A stretch of DNA of 64,000 bases from NIOZ-UU13 sp964444135 (GTDB lineage Bacteria > Planctomycetota > Phycisphaerae > Sedimentisphaerales > Anaerobacaceae). Made by a program: the position numbers and the translations under genes. Below, one piece after another: positions 1 through 8,580 of the stretch (positions are counted from its first letter, which is position 1; each line of letters opens with the position of its first letter). The DNA is taken from the NCBI GenBank assembly GCA_964444135.1, contig CAYUFX010000008.1, positions 1 through 64,000 of the forward strand, written 5' to 3'. The notes beneath the pieces are model-generated. The model did no database searches. It was not told the origin of the DNA and saw nothing but the letters and a program-made list of their open reading frames with translations.

Positions 1-57
1 GTAGTCTTTTGTCTCTCGTATACAGTGCCGTGTCTCGGACATTTATTTAAAATCTAC

Positions 58-86
58 TTGAAATCAAACTCAAAATTTGGTATAAT
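58..86 (+). promoter_or_regulatory. Near-consensus sigma-70-type promoter with no gene behind it
   Basis: TTGAAA at 58-63 and TATAAT at 81-86 are separated by exactly 17 bases. This is the best promoter match noticed in the window. The predicted start of transcription falls at the foot of the hairpin at 91-116. No convincing coding region follows for several hundred bases, so it may drive a non-coding transcript or a long leader for the pseudopilin gene at 848. Confidence 0.5.
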
Positions 87-90
87 ACGC

Positions 91-116
91 TTATGTTAGC
101 CAGCAGGCTAACATAA
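91..116 (+). repeat. Perfect 11-bp inverted repeat at a predicted transcript start
   Basis: TTATGTTAGCC (91-101) and GGCTAACATAA (106-116) are perfect reverse complements around an AGCA loop. A shorter GCC-AGCA-GGC hairpin with the same loop follows at about 119-128. The placement just after the -10 box suggests a 5' RNA hairpin, but an operator or repeat unit is also possible. Confidence 0.5.
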
Positions 117-493
117 ACCGCCAGCAGGCGAAGAGGACATTTCAGTTTGCATGTCGTAAGCTGCAGCGCAGCAAGGACTTATAGCCAGTCGGCCCAGATT
201 CGCGAATTCTAAATCGTAAATATCGAAGATCCGGCCTTCCTTGGACAGAATCAATCAGGAAAAGGGGATGGCGGTGAGCGGAGTTCAGCAGACCAGGGGA
301 TCAGGATTCAGTAGATCAGCAGACCAGGGAACGAATATCCGGTTGCGGTTACGCTGCTCGTTTCGTTTATTGTCTTTCGGTTACGTCTTAAACGACGATT
401 TACGCTTAACGCAACCGATACGAGCTGCGCATCCGTTTGACGAAATTCTCCTCTACATCTGTCGAGAACCCTCTACAAATCAACCCTTTTTAT

Positions 494-600
494 GCAAAAC
501 AAACCCAATTTCCGAAAAAGTCAAATGAACGTAAAGTTCTGTAATATAATGGCTTATGAAAATATTTGCGAGCGGACACTTAGTGAAAACAAACCCAATT
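494..600 (+). repeat. Degenerate non-coding repeat, direct copies at 494-510 and 585-600
   Basis: The string AAAACAAACCCAATT occurs twice about 90 bases apart. Between and after the copies the DNA is AT-rich, with stops in the frames examined. At about 611-650 a CCTGAGC...TCGAAGGG motif appears, like the repeat nested at 58203-58251. A small open frame at 241-528 reads into the first copy and looks spurious. Apart from the promoter, hairpin and repeats, I see nothing else between 1 and 684. Confidence 0.4.
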
Positions 601-684
601 CAAACCCCGTCCTGAGCGCAGTGAGTTTACCCTGAGTGTAATCGAAGGGAATGGGCCAATTTCCGTCAAGAAATTTTAAAAATA

Positions 685-713
685 TTGATTCTACAGTTCA
701 AAGGGTATATAAT
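685..713 (+). promoter_or_regulatory. Probable promoter of the pseudopilin gene
   Basis: TTGATT at 685-690 and TATAAT at 708-713 are spaced by 17 bases. The start codon at 848 lies about 130 bases downstream, leaving a leader that includes the palindromic repeat at 788-810. Confidence 0.45.
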
Positions 714-787
714 TGTGTTGTTGCCTTGCTGTTTATCTGGTAGAATGATAGCATGAGCACTAAATTGCGAGTCGCCGCTTATATAAG

Positions 788-810
788 AGGGACCCCGCCT
801 TGCGGGAACC
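788..810 (+). repeat. Short palindromic repeat, copy 1
   Basis: This 23-bp unit (AGGGACCCCGC-C-TTGCGGGAACC) folds as CCCGC/GCGGG. It recurs with one mismatch in reverse orientation at 10881-10903. It lies in the pseudopilin leader, 25 bases before the ribosome binding site. Confidence 0.55.
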
Positions 811-847
811 CAAAGACGTATTTTGTCATAAATTAAGGAGGCGAAAC

Positions 848-1687
848 ATGGTTCAGCGAAACGGTTTTACACTTATCGAGCTATTGGTTGTTATTGCGAT
901 AATTGCAATCTTGATGGCGATCTTAATGCCCGCCCTCAATGTTGCCCGTGAGCAGGCCCGTGGAGTCTCATGCTCCGCGAACCAGAAGAACCTTGCCCTG
1001 GCCTACATCGCGTATTCCGACGAGAACGATGGCACCGTTTGTGGGGGCTGGGCACTTCACGAGACGGTCAACGGCGTGCCCCCGTGGGTAATGCCGCCCC
1101 TTGATTACTCAGGAGGCAAAATTACTCCTATGGCCAGTGGACCCGTTACGCGCGAGCAACGGTACAATGGACTCAAGGAAGGAGTCCTGTACAAGTACAT
1201 CAAAGATGTAGGTGCCTATCATTGCCCAGGTGACAATCGAATAACCAGGGGGACAAGCCTGGGCATGGGACCGGAATTTCTGATTTACCGCAGTTACTCT
1301 CTCTCGGATTATATGCGGGCGTCTGAAAGTACCGACCCGAAGAAGTTGTTCAGCTTCAAAAGCCCGGCCACCAAGATGCTCTTCGTAGAGGAGATATACG
1401 ACGGCTCAGCAGGCAACCATAATCACGATGGATGGTCGTATGAGCCGGGCACCAACAGTATGTGGGACCCCCTGGGCATCTTTCACAGCAATGCCTGCAC
1501 TTTTAGTTTCATGGATGGTCACGCAGAACGCAAGAAATGGGATGACAAGCGGACGATTGTCTACTGTACCAGTCGAGCAGAAGCTGCGGCCAGGGGTTTT
1601 GGCAAGGGAATGCAGTTCAATCCACCTAACGTTGACCTGGTGTGGCTTGACTCGCACTACCCGGGCAACCAGCACCTTGCTCAGTAA
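848..1687 (+). CDS. Type II secretion/pseudopilin-like protein with H-X9-DG domain
   Basis: This 279-residue protein begins with a prepilin peptidase site and hydrophobic helix (GFTLIELLVVIAIIAILMAI, about residues 6-25), including the invariant +5 Glu. The C-terminal part contains H-X9-DG (FHSNACTFSFMDGH), the signature of the large prepilin-like family abundant in Planctomycetota. It should be processed and carried in the inner membrane or a pseudopilus; the exact role of this family is not settled. The ATG at 848 was chosen because AAGGAGG lies at 835-841 and the prepilin motif follows at once; the frame stays open upstream only through leader sequence. No other secretion genes are adjacent, so it appears to be a stand-alone pseudopilin. 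Confidence 0.85.
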   Translation: MVQRNGFTLIELLVVIAIIAILMAILMPALNVAREQARGVSCSANQKNLALAYIAYSDENDGTVCGGWALHETVNGVPPWVMPPLDYSGGKITPMASGPVTREQRYNGLKEGVLYKYIKDVGAYHCPGDNRITRGTSLGMGPEFLIYRSYSLSDYMRASESTDPKKLFSFKSPATKMLFVEEIYDGSAGNHNHDGWSYEPGTNSMWDPLGIFHSNACTFSFMDGHAERKKWDDKRTIVYCTSRAEAAARGFGKGMQFNPPNVDLVWLDSHYPGNQHLAQ

Positions 1688-1835
1688 CCATTAGGTCTGT
1701 GGCCTGAGTGGACGGATGATGTACTCTCATTCAGACAAAAGACGTTCCTTTTTGCTAATGATTTTAGTGGTCCCGCATCATCAAACTCATTCAATGACTT
1801 CAACTTCTTTCTATTTATAGGAACCCTTATTTTGT

Positions 1836-3683
1836 TTATCTTCCATTGCCTCTTGTTTCGGCGTTGAGAGCCTTTCGAAAAAGCCGCGGCCCGTAGTGCG
1901 GCGGTTCCTGGCCGAGTTCGTAGCAGCCCAGATCCGGAGCTTTACCGGCGAAACCGTCGGTAATCTGCGCAAGGGCGATGCCTGCATCGACGACCTCGGC
2001 GCTCTTGCGCAACCGCAGGTCGTAGCCGCCGGGTTCGCAGGTCTTGCCTTTTTCCGGCGGTCCGGCGTTGACGAAGATGTCGTAGTCGGCTAAAATGCCG
2101 TGCTCCTCGAGCCCCGTTGCCTTGAAGAATTGCTCGATGGACTGATATTGCGCGACGTTCCCGCTGTGGTCTTTCCATCTGAACAGCAGTTCGGGCTGGT
2201 TGCGGCGGTAGGCGTTGTAGTCCATCGTGCTGTAGGCCGTAGGCGAGCCGGACTCCATCGCATATTGCGTGCCGCCCATGAACAGGTTGTTTCGGAAGTG
2301 GCCGTTTTGCCAGATGGCCGGCGGACGAAAACCTTCTCCGGCACAACACGACGTGTTGTTGTAGGCCTCGATGCCGGCGGGATAGTTATTCAGCTTATAG
2401 CTAAGGCTGGTGATTCCGTAGAGCTCATTGCGAATCAGGTAGACCGGCCCGCCATAGAACGGCTGGGTGGACATGCCGGTGTGCGCGTTATAGCAGCGGT
2501 TGCGATAGAACCGCACATTGTGGCAGCCGTAATCCGCCTCGAAAGTGTCATCCTGCGCCCAGGAGAGGTCGTTGTTATAGAAGTCAATGTTCACGCAGTG
2601 CTTCATCACGTCATCCACGGGCGGGCCGAAGTTGTAGATCGCGGCCGAATCGCTGAATCTTGTGATACGGTTATAGCAAATCACATGACCCTGGCCGTAA
2701 ACGTTGACGCCGGTATGGCCGGGACTCATATAGGTTTTCCGCGGCCGCGGATACCAGGTTGTGTTGATGCCGACGATATCATTGTCGGCGATGTACCAGT
2801 TACTGGAATTCTCACAACCGGTGTTGATGCCGTACACCACGTCGTGAATCTTGCATTGGCGGACGACGAGGCCCTCAGAGCCGCCGGGCTTTGAGGCGTA
2901 GATAGCCATCTGGGCGTTGCGGAAGGTGAGTCTCTCGAAATGCAGGTGATTTGTTCCGTTGAGGGTCACTATCCGTGACTTGCTGCCGAGGCCCTCGCCT
3001 TCGAGGACCGCCTCGCCATCGGCCGAGCCGCGGAAAACGATTGGTTTTCCGGGCGTTCCGGACTTTTTCAGATCGAACGGCCCCCTGTAGAGACCCGCCC
3101 GAAGTAGAATCACATCGCCGGGTTTCACTTTTTTGAAGGCCACCATGAGCCCCTTCTCAGGAGTAGCCTTTATTGTGTCCCCTCCGTTGAACGCTCTCGG
3201 CTCCGCCCGCGTTGTCACGCTGACAATCTTCGGCCCCACCGGCGCGCCGCCATCCGGGTCGGACATAGTGAATCGTACTTCATAAGTCGTCGCCGGTTCC
3301 AGAAACAGCACGCTTCCGGCGAACAGGTTGCCCGTGCGATACGGCCCGTACATTTGGTTCACCACCTCGTGATGAACTCGCAGCATTGGCATCCCCTTTT
3401 TCCACTCCGTCTCTGACTTCTTCCTGAACGCGACATTGATCGATGCGTTCCGATTGCTATCGCCCTCAATGTACCACCGGAAGCCCAGGTTCTCGATTGT
3501 AGGAGGGTCAACGATGAAGCGTTTCGGTGCGATCTCGTCCATTTCGGGGCCAACCGGAAAGCCGACAAGTGGTTTCTGCTGCCGTTGCGCCCGAGCGGAA
3601 ATGGTCAGCGTGATCAGCACCAGAACGACCGCCGACGTCGAGAACTTCCTAAAATTTATCTGTGTCTCTTTCGTAATTTTCAT
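1836..3683 (-). CDS. Secreted right-handed parallel beta-helix protein (polysaccharide-lyase-like)
   Basis: This 615-residue protein has an N-terminal hydrophobic signal segment (about residues 14-33, ending SARAQ). A fibronectin-III-like region follows (about 60-160; the LEPATTYEVRFTMSDPDGG stretch is typical). A beta-helix fold covers about 180-560, with ladder-like N/D-rich repeats such as NHLHFERLTFRNAQMAIY. The front of the helix region (ILLRAGLYRG) resembles the DUF1565 and chondroitinase-B-like groups. It probably binds or cleaves an extracellular polysaccharide, but no catalytic residues can be assigned by eye. It is transcribed towards the pseudopilin gene, with 148 bases between their stops. 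Confidence 0.75.
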   Translation of the reverse strand: MKITKETQINFRKFSTSAVVLVLITLTISARAQRQQKPLVGFPVGPEMDEIAPKRFIVDPPTIENLGFRWYIEGDSNRNASINVAFRKKSETEWKKGMPMLRVHHEVVNQMYGPYRTGNLFAGSVLFLEPATTYEVRFTMSDPDGGAPVGPKIVSVTTRAEPRAFNGGDTIKATPEKGLMVAFKKVKPGDVILLRAGLYRGPFDLKKSGTPGKPIVFRGSADGEAVLEGEGLGSKSRIVTLNGTNHLHFERLTFRNAQMAIYASKPGGSEGLVVRQCKIHDVVYGINTGCENSSNWYIADNDIVGINTTWYPRPRKTYMSPGHTGVNVYGQGHVICYNRITRFSDSAAIYNFGPPVDDVMKHCVNIDFYNNDLSWAQDDTFEADYGCHNVRFYRNRCYNAHTGMSTQPFYGGPVYLIRNELYGITSLSYKLNNYPAGIEAYNNTSCCAGEGFRPPAIWQNGHFRNNLFMGGTQYAMESGSPTAYSTMDYNAYRRNQPELLFRWKDHSGNVAQYQSIEQFFKATGLEEHGILADYDIFVNAGPPEKGKTCEPGGYDLRLRKSAEVVDAGIALAQITDGFAGKAPDLGCYELGQEPPHYGPRLFRKALNAETRGNGR

Positions 3684-3936
3684 AATCTCACGCTATTGTA
3701 CCCAAGAAATGCTACTTGAATTTCAACAAAATTAACGACGTCACAAAAATGATTATGACGTCCGGCATTAGTATTGTTTTAACAATCATCCCAACCATTA
3801 TTCTACCCTTTCGGTTTGCGTGTGATATTAACAATGATTGGTACACTTAGCCATCTGTTTCTTATTCTTCAACTGCCTTCTCCATGGATAGATTAACATA
3901 AGTTATTGACTTTTCAAATATTAAACAATATGTTCT

Positions 3937-4386
3937 GTGTACTTTCACAGTGGATTCAATCGAGAGCACCTTGTGCCGGTGATTACCGACTTGTTCAAGC
4001 GTCTTAAGAACATCGGCTTTCGTGTAATCATGGGCGTGTCGGGCCATAATGTTAAACAACAAATTGACATGATCAACAATGCGCTCGAGCCGGTGGTGGC
4101 AGACGGCAGCGTTACGGGAATCGGGCTTTGGGAAATATCGCTCAGCCGGAGTGAGGAATCAAACACTGACCATGCTGCCAAATGGGAGACATCGGACATG
4201 ATGTTCTTTTATCCCGGGCTTGTGGACCTTTCCGAGCTAGGGACCGGCCCTCTTGCTCCCAAAACGAAACCTCCGGATGGGATTGGTGGGTTGGATCCTC
4301 GTAAGCATGCATCGACCAACGTGGGCGAGAAGAATGTCGATTTGGCTGCCGAGGCCATCGGCAAAAAGGCCAGGGAGCTGCTGTAA
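3937..4386 (+). pseudogene. C-terminal remnant of a creatininase-family amidohydrolase
   Basis: The frame encodes 149 residues that match the distal half of creatininase-family proteins: a GVSGHN segment, DHAAKWETSDMMFFYPGLVDL (the usual HAG-E-ETS metal/active-site stretch) and GGLDPRKHAS near the end. The N-terminal half, with the first metal ligands, is absent. An in-frame TAA lies at 3922-3924 just upstream, and the apparent start is GTG with no ribosome binding site. Family members are usually 230-280 residues long. I read it as a 5'-deleted remnant. It could be a divergent short protein, but half the active site would be missing. Confidence 0.65.
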
Positions 4387-4950
4387 TCGCTGCCGCAAGA
4401 ACAAAGATCGTTCAGGCTCAAATCCGTTAGTCCCGAACACTGGTGGATGATCTGAACATTCTTTGCCACAATGACCGGCGAACGAACAGAGTGCCTCAGG
4501 TACCAACTTTGGTCATGCCCGAACGAGGAGTAGTCGAAGATACGCTATCTCCATTGGTTATTTAATTCTACGTATTTTTGTGAAAACATACATCACTTTG
4601 AGGCAATGTTTTGCAACTAAGCATAATATGTGAGAGAGTGGATGAATTTCAAATATCACCCCGATATGGAGAACGAACGGTCTGCCCTTCGTTGCATGGC
4701 GTGGCCAAGCCGAGCCGAGACAGGCTTCGGCGTAGCTTCGCCGGGCCGAGTTGTCGGGTCAAAGGGCCGGGTGTAGAGGATTTTCTGGATGGCCTCGTGT
4801 AAGAAGTTGTGCATGGCTGAGCGTTCTCTCTACAATTGATCAATCAATCTGCCGCCAAGACTCCCTTTTCTGCGTCTCATAAAGACGAGCTTTTTCACGG
4901 CGAACAAAATTTGGATCGACCTAATAAAGATACTCAAAGGTTCAATCCTG
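4387..4950. other. Gene-free stretch with a GC-rich palindromic patch
   Basis: No coding region could be supported here. At about 4697-4745 a GC-rich patch of repeated AAGCCGAG/GGCTTCGG-type words forms imperfect inverted repeats, similar in style to the insert inside the aminoacylase gene at 24233-24279. The rest is AT-rich and shows nothing recognisable. Confidence 0.4.
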
Positions 4951-6747
4951 TTATTGAGCTTTCAGTGCCGAGTCATTGCTGAAACCGCCACTTCGTGCCA
5001 GCACTTTAACCTCTTTTTTGTACCACCTGACAACAATGAATCCCCCTATGACAGCCGACAGGCAGCAGATACCTGCCTTGTCAAATTTCAACAGTATTGA
5101 ATATCCGATAGCGAGGGAGATACCGTAACAGAGCATGATTCCACCCATGACATCAATTATCGTAGAAAGAGACAATGCCTTGCCGGGCAGCTCTCGGATG
5201 TCACTGCTAAGAATGCCCCAGAAGCCGCCCGGCCGGACCTTGCGATAGAACTCCTCGAGCTTTTCTTTCGAGACAGCGGGTGTGAGGAAGGTTACTATTA
5301 TGCTTATCGGCACAACTATACCTGTCAGTAAAGCTATCTTGATTTCAAAGGGCATCTCAGGCCAGGGGTATCCGAACAGCACAACGCTTTCGGGAATGAA
5401 GGGGTTGGCAAACCCAAGTACCAGACCCAGAGAGAGTGCTGTAATCTCCGTATAAGCATTTATCCGCCACCAGAACCAACGGGCAACACTAATCATGCCG
5501 CTTCCAACCATAATGAAAGCAAAAAATTCCCACACCGCTGAAACCGTAAGTTTTCGCCAGGAAATATACACAGCGATGCCAACGCCTGCGGCCATCATAA
5601 AGACAACAACGAGCTTGGTTACAATCATATAATGTCGCTGCGTTGCATCTTTTTTCATAAAACGCTGGTACACATCCGTCATCATGTATGATGCTCCCCA
5701 GTTAAGATGCGTATCGATCGTTGACATGAAAGCAGCAAGAAAGGCTGTAACAAGCAGACCCTTAAGGCCGTACCCTAAGTATTCGTTCATTACCAGGGGG
5801 TATGCATGCGTGTCATTATAAGGTTCGGTCAGTACCGGGAAAAGCACGATAGATACAAGTGCTACAACTACCCATATCCAAGGCCGACAGCATTGAAAGA
5901 TCGCGTAGAATATCGTTGCCAGAACCGAATCGCGTTCATTCCTGCAGGCACTCATACGCTGCATATTATAGCCGCTGGCATCGATCCACCACAGTACGAA
6001 GATGTATATCAGCAGCTTTACCAGGTCGAGGTCGAAGCTTTTGAAATCGGGAAAAATGGAAAGCGTTCTCGGGCCATAACCTTCAGTGGCGGCGATTGTA
6101 TCTAATACGTAGCCAAGTCCTCCTACCTTCACCACTGCGATAACAGCAAGGGCTATCATGCTGAAAGTTGCGATGAAGAACTGGATAAAGTCGGTTACGA
6201 CTACCCCATAGAAACCGGAAAATGTCGAATAAACCAGCGCTACAAACATGCAGAGCCCGATAGCCCACCACTTAGGTATATCCGTCACAGTCGTAATAAT
6301 GGTGCTCATGGCAAAAATTAGATAACTGATAATGATGAGGTTCTGTACGATGCCGGCGAAAAACGCCCTGAATCCGCGCAGAAATGCTGCAGACTTGCCC
6401 TCATAGCGCAGCTCGTAGAACTGTGCGTCAGTGATAATAGCCGCGCGCCGCCAGAGCCGTGAAAAGAGAAATATGCCGACAATAAGCGCCAGCACGGCGA
6501 CAAACACCCACCAGATTCGTTGAAGTCCGTCCGTGCGTGTTATTTCTGTCACTACCAGCGGCGTATCCGATGCGAAACTGGTAGCAATCATTGATATGGA
6601 AATCATCCACCACGGAAGTGACCTGCCGCCGAGGAAATAATTCTCGGAACTTTGCGAGGCCCTTTTGGAAAAGTAAATCCCCGTGCCAAGGGCAAAAAGC
6701 ATGTAGGCGGCCATGATCGCATAGTCAAGAAGTTCTAAACGTCCCAT
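4951..6747 (-). CDS. Sodium:solute symporter family (SSS) transporter
   Basis: This 598-residue integral membrane protein has about 14 hydrophobic segments spread over its length. The N-terminal pattern (LDYAIMAAYMLFALGTGIYF, then SSENYFLGGRSLPWW and ATSFASDTPL) is the classic start of SSS/SLC5 sodium-coupled importers. The substrate cannot be read from the sequence; sugars, sialic acid or organic acids are typical for this branch. Its ATG follows a weak GGG-type binding site. It stands alone on the minus strand. The nearest gene upstream in its direction is the distant molybdenum cofactor operon, separated by a composite repeat. Confidence 0.85.
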   Translation of the reverse strand: MGRLELLDYAIMAAYMLFALGTGIYFSKRASQSSENYFLGGRSLPWWMISISMIATSFASDTPLVVTEITRTDGLQRIWWVFVAVLALIVGIFLFSRLWRRAAIITDAQFYELRYEGKSAAFLRGFRAFFAGIVQNLIIISYLIFAMSTIITTVTDIPKWWAIGLCMFVALVYSTFSGFYGVVVTDFIQFFIATFSMIALAVIAVVKVGGLGYVLDTIAATEGYGPRTLSIFPDFKSFDLDLVKLLIYIFVLWWIDASGYNMQRMSACRNERDSVLATIFYAIFQCCRPWIWVVVALVSIVLFPVLTEPYNDTHAYPLVMNEYLGYGLKGLLVTAFLAAFMSTIDTHLNWGASYMMTDVYQRFMKKDATQRHYMIVTKLVVVFMMAAGVGIAVYISWRKLTVSAVWEFFAFIMVGSGMISVARWFWWRINAYTEITALSLGLVLGFANPFIPESVVLFGYPWPEMPFEIKIALLTGIVVPISIIVTFLTPAVSKEKLEEFYRKVRPGGFWGILSSDIRELPGKALSLSTIIDVMGGIMLCYGISLAIGYSILLKFDKAGICCLSAVIGGFIVVRWYKKEVKVLARSGGFSNDSALKAQ

Positions 6748-6796
6748 CCCTGATTACCATCAAATCTGTTTGCATTTGTCTATTTTGCATTTTCAA

Positions 6797-6813
6797 GTGT
6801 CTCACGGAGACAC
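6797..6813 (+). terminator. Hairpin followed by a T-run
   Basis: GTGTCTC-ACG-GAGACAC forms a 7-bp stem, followed by C and five T on the plus strand. It has the form of an intrinsic terminator for plus-strand transcription, yet no plus-strand gene lies upstream. It may guard the symporter promoter from read-through, or be chance. Confidence 0.3.
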
Positions 6814-6931
6814 CTTTTTCTGACTGTCCCCACCTCTATGAAACCACCGGAAATGATACCATAATGAATAAGAGTTGGCCAAGATGAACATCTGGGTTTG
6901 CGCCATTTTTGTGCCTTTCGCCGGTGCTTAA

Positions 6932-7054
6932 CTAGTCCCTGTTGAGGAAACAGTATTTGTCATTCCCGCGAAAGCGGGAATCCAGTTTTTCGCTCTGGAC
7001 CCCTGCTTTCGCAGGGGTGACATTGTCGATTTTCGTTTTCCGCAACAGATACTA
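6932..7054. mobile_element. Composite palindromic MITE-like element, copy 1
   Basis: The element is about 120 bp with imperfect terminal inverted repeats of consensus TTAGTATCTGTTGCGGAAA. Inside are two palindromes: CATTCCCGC/GCGGGAATC and CCCCTGC-TTTC-GCAGGGG. Copies 2 and 3 lie at 31022-31146 and 58080-58300. The inner motifs are of the kind widely repeated in bacterial genomes. No coding capacity is present, so any movement would need a transposase elsewhere. Confidence 0.7.
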
Positions 7055-7220
7055 ACTACCTCTCCACCCGAAAAACCTCATCCGATGGATATAGGAAATC
7101 GGAATCGGTGAAATCTAAGAATCGCCGGTCAGGTCAGTAGGGTAAGTGGAGTTCTGCACAATAAGCTAAAGAATCGGCAGACAATCTTAATATGACTATC
7201 AGATTTGATAACTTCCGTTA

Positions 7221-7697
7221 TCAGTGTCCGCCGCCGTGCATCATGTCCACAGCATGCGGCAAGACGTATAAAATTATCTCCAATGATTCTTTAACGCCTT
7301 TGAGACTTCCCGGCAAATTGATAACAATCGTCCTGTTGCAAATTCCCGCTATACCTCGTGAAAGGACGGCATTTTTGGTCTTTTTAAGACCTTCAGCCCT
7401 CATTATTTCACCCAAGCCGGGAATTATTCTCTCACAAACAGACGCAGTAGCCTCCGGCGTAACATCGCGGGGCCCCAGCCCTGTCCCGCCCGTAGTAAAA
7501 ACTATGTCAATGTCTGCTTTATCTGAAAAATGCTGAAGTTCATTGATTATTTTCTCGTGGTCATCAGCTACAATTTTCTTCCGGCATATCTCAAATCTGT
7601 CTTCTGGCAGAATATCTTTGATGGTTTGTCCACTTATATCCTCTCGTTTTCCCTGCGCACAACTGTCACTGACCGTCAATATAGCTACTCTAATCAT
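7221..7697 (-). CDS. mog: Molybdopterin adenylyltransferase, MogA/MoaB family
   Basis: This 158-residue cytoplasmic protein should adenylate molybdopterin before MoeA inserts molybdate. The diagnostic nucleotide and pterin-binding stretch TTGGTGLGPRDVTPEA lies at about residues 68-83, and the length is typical. Its ATG at 7697 overlaps the end of the MOSC gene by 8 bases, which suggests translational coupling. It is the last gene of the minus-strand cofactor operon. MogA and MoaB paralogues cannot be separated by eye, so the symbol is tentative. Confidence 0.88.
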   Translation of the reverse strand: MIRVAILTVSDSCAQGKREDISGQTIKDILPEDRFEICRKKIVADDHEKIINELQHFSDKADIDIVFTTGGTGLGPRDVTPEATASVCERIIPGLGEIMRAEGLKKTKNAVLSRGIAGICNRTIVINLPGSLKGVKESLEIILYVLPHAVDMMHGGGH

Positions 7698-8154
7698 TAT
7701 CAGTAATGACCTCTATAATGTCACCAACCCTTATCCAGCCGGCTTTGTTTACCTTCGCAAAGACACCCTCTCGCGGCATAATGCAATCGCCAATCTGCTT
7801 GAAAATTTCACATTCACTATGGCATTTCTTCCGAAACTGTGTAACTTCAAGCTCTACACTTTCACCGAGCTTGAGTTTACTGCCAATGGATAACTCGAGC
7901 AAGTTAAGACCTTCTGTGGTGATATTTTCGGCAAAATTGCCGGGCGCGACCTTCGCGCCCTTTGCGACCATCTTGTCTATGGACTCAACCGCCAGTAAGC
8001 TTATTTGTCTGTGCCAATTACTCGCATGAGCATCTCCGACAATACCAAAGTCGGCCTGCAGCTCAGCCTTCGGCACATTAACTTTTTGTGTACCTTTTTT
8101 TTTCGATACCGATATCGCTTTAATCGTGCCTTCTATAATCGCCACTTTTTCCAC
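7690..8154 (-). CDS. MOSC-domain protein
   Basis: This 154-residue protein is a single MOSC (molybdenum cofactor sulfurase C-terminal) domain. The characteristic middle VGDAHASNWHRQISLL, PGNFAENITTEGL and the Cys-containing KKCHSECEIFKQIGDC stretch are all present. MOSC proteins are thought to carry sulfur or metal-sulfur groups for molybdenum enzymes; this stand-alone form is usual in bacterial cofactor operons. The GTG start at 8154 lies 35 bases inside moaC and has a weak binding site, so a start a few codons later is possible. It overlaps mog by 8 bases. A sulfurase role would suit the xanthine-dehydrogenase-type enzyme at 61.9-64 kb. Confidence 0.85.
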   Translation of the reverse strand: MEKVAIIEGTIKAISVSKKKGTQKVNVPKAELQADFGIVGDAHASNWHRQISLLAVESIDKMVAKGAKVAPGNFAENITTEGLNLLELSIGSKLKLGESVELEVTQFRKKCHSECEIFKQIGDCIMPREGVFAKVNKAGWIRVGDIIEVITDND

Positions 8155-8575
8155 CTGTTTTTTCGAGCAGCTTAACTTCGTTAACTGTCATTGCTTTGCC
8201 GGTGTATTTGAGCATATCATAAATGGTAAGACAAGCTGCGGTTGCCCCTGTAAGAGCCTCCATTTCAACACCTGTTTTGCCTGAGGATTTGACAGTTACG
8301 CTTACATTAACCGATTTGTCTTTTTCATTCAGAGTAAAATCGACCTCCACCGCTTCAATCAGGATTACATGACACATCGGGATTATTGCCGGAGTTGATT
8401 TTACCGCAGTGACGGCCGCTATTTTTGCTGTCGCAAGTACATCGCCCTTGATACAAGTGCCTTGCTTGATGGTTTGAAAAGCTTCCTCGCCAAGAAGAAT
8501 AGAACCGCTTGCCTTCGCGGTCCTTATTGTAATATCTTTGTCGCTTACATCTATCATACCACCATTATTTACCAC
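8120..8575 (-). CDS. moaC: Cyclic pyranopterin monophosphate synthase MoaC
   Basis: MoaC acts after MoaA in the first step from GTP to cyclic pyranopterin monophosphate. Family blocks are intact: MIDVSDKDITIRTAKA at the N terminus, IPMCHVILIEAVEVDF in the middle, and EMEALTGATAACLTIYDMLK with the conserved Asp and Lys. The end LLEKTGGKSGDY matches the usual C terminus. I chose GTG at 8575 because GGAGG sits 9 bases upstream and it starts just after the moaA stop. A GTG at 8599 would overlap moaA but has no better site. Confidence 0.9.
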   Translation of the reverse strand: MVNNGGMIDVSDKDITIRTAKASGSILLGEEAFQTIKQGTCIKGDVLATAKIAAVTAVKSTPAIIPMCHVILIEAVEVDFTLNEKDKSVNVSVTVKSSGKTGVEMEALTGATAACLTIYDMLKYTGKAMTVNEVKLLEKTGGKSGDYRRHD

Positions 8576-8580
8576 AGTTC

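Noticed and set aside
241..528. A possible 95-residue protein at the window start
   Set aside because: It reads into the repeated AAAACAAACCCAATT motif, has low-complexity basic content and no binding site, so it is probably repeat-derived.
6932..7054. CRISPR-like repeats
   Set aside because: The three copies are tens of kilobases apart, with terminal inverted repeats and no spacer structure. No cas genes are present.
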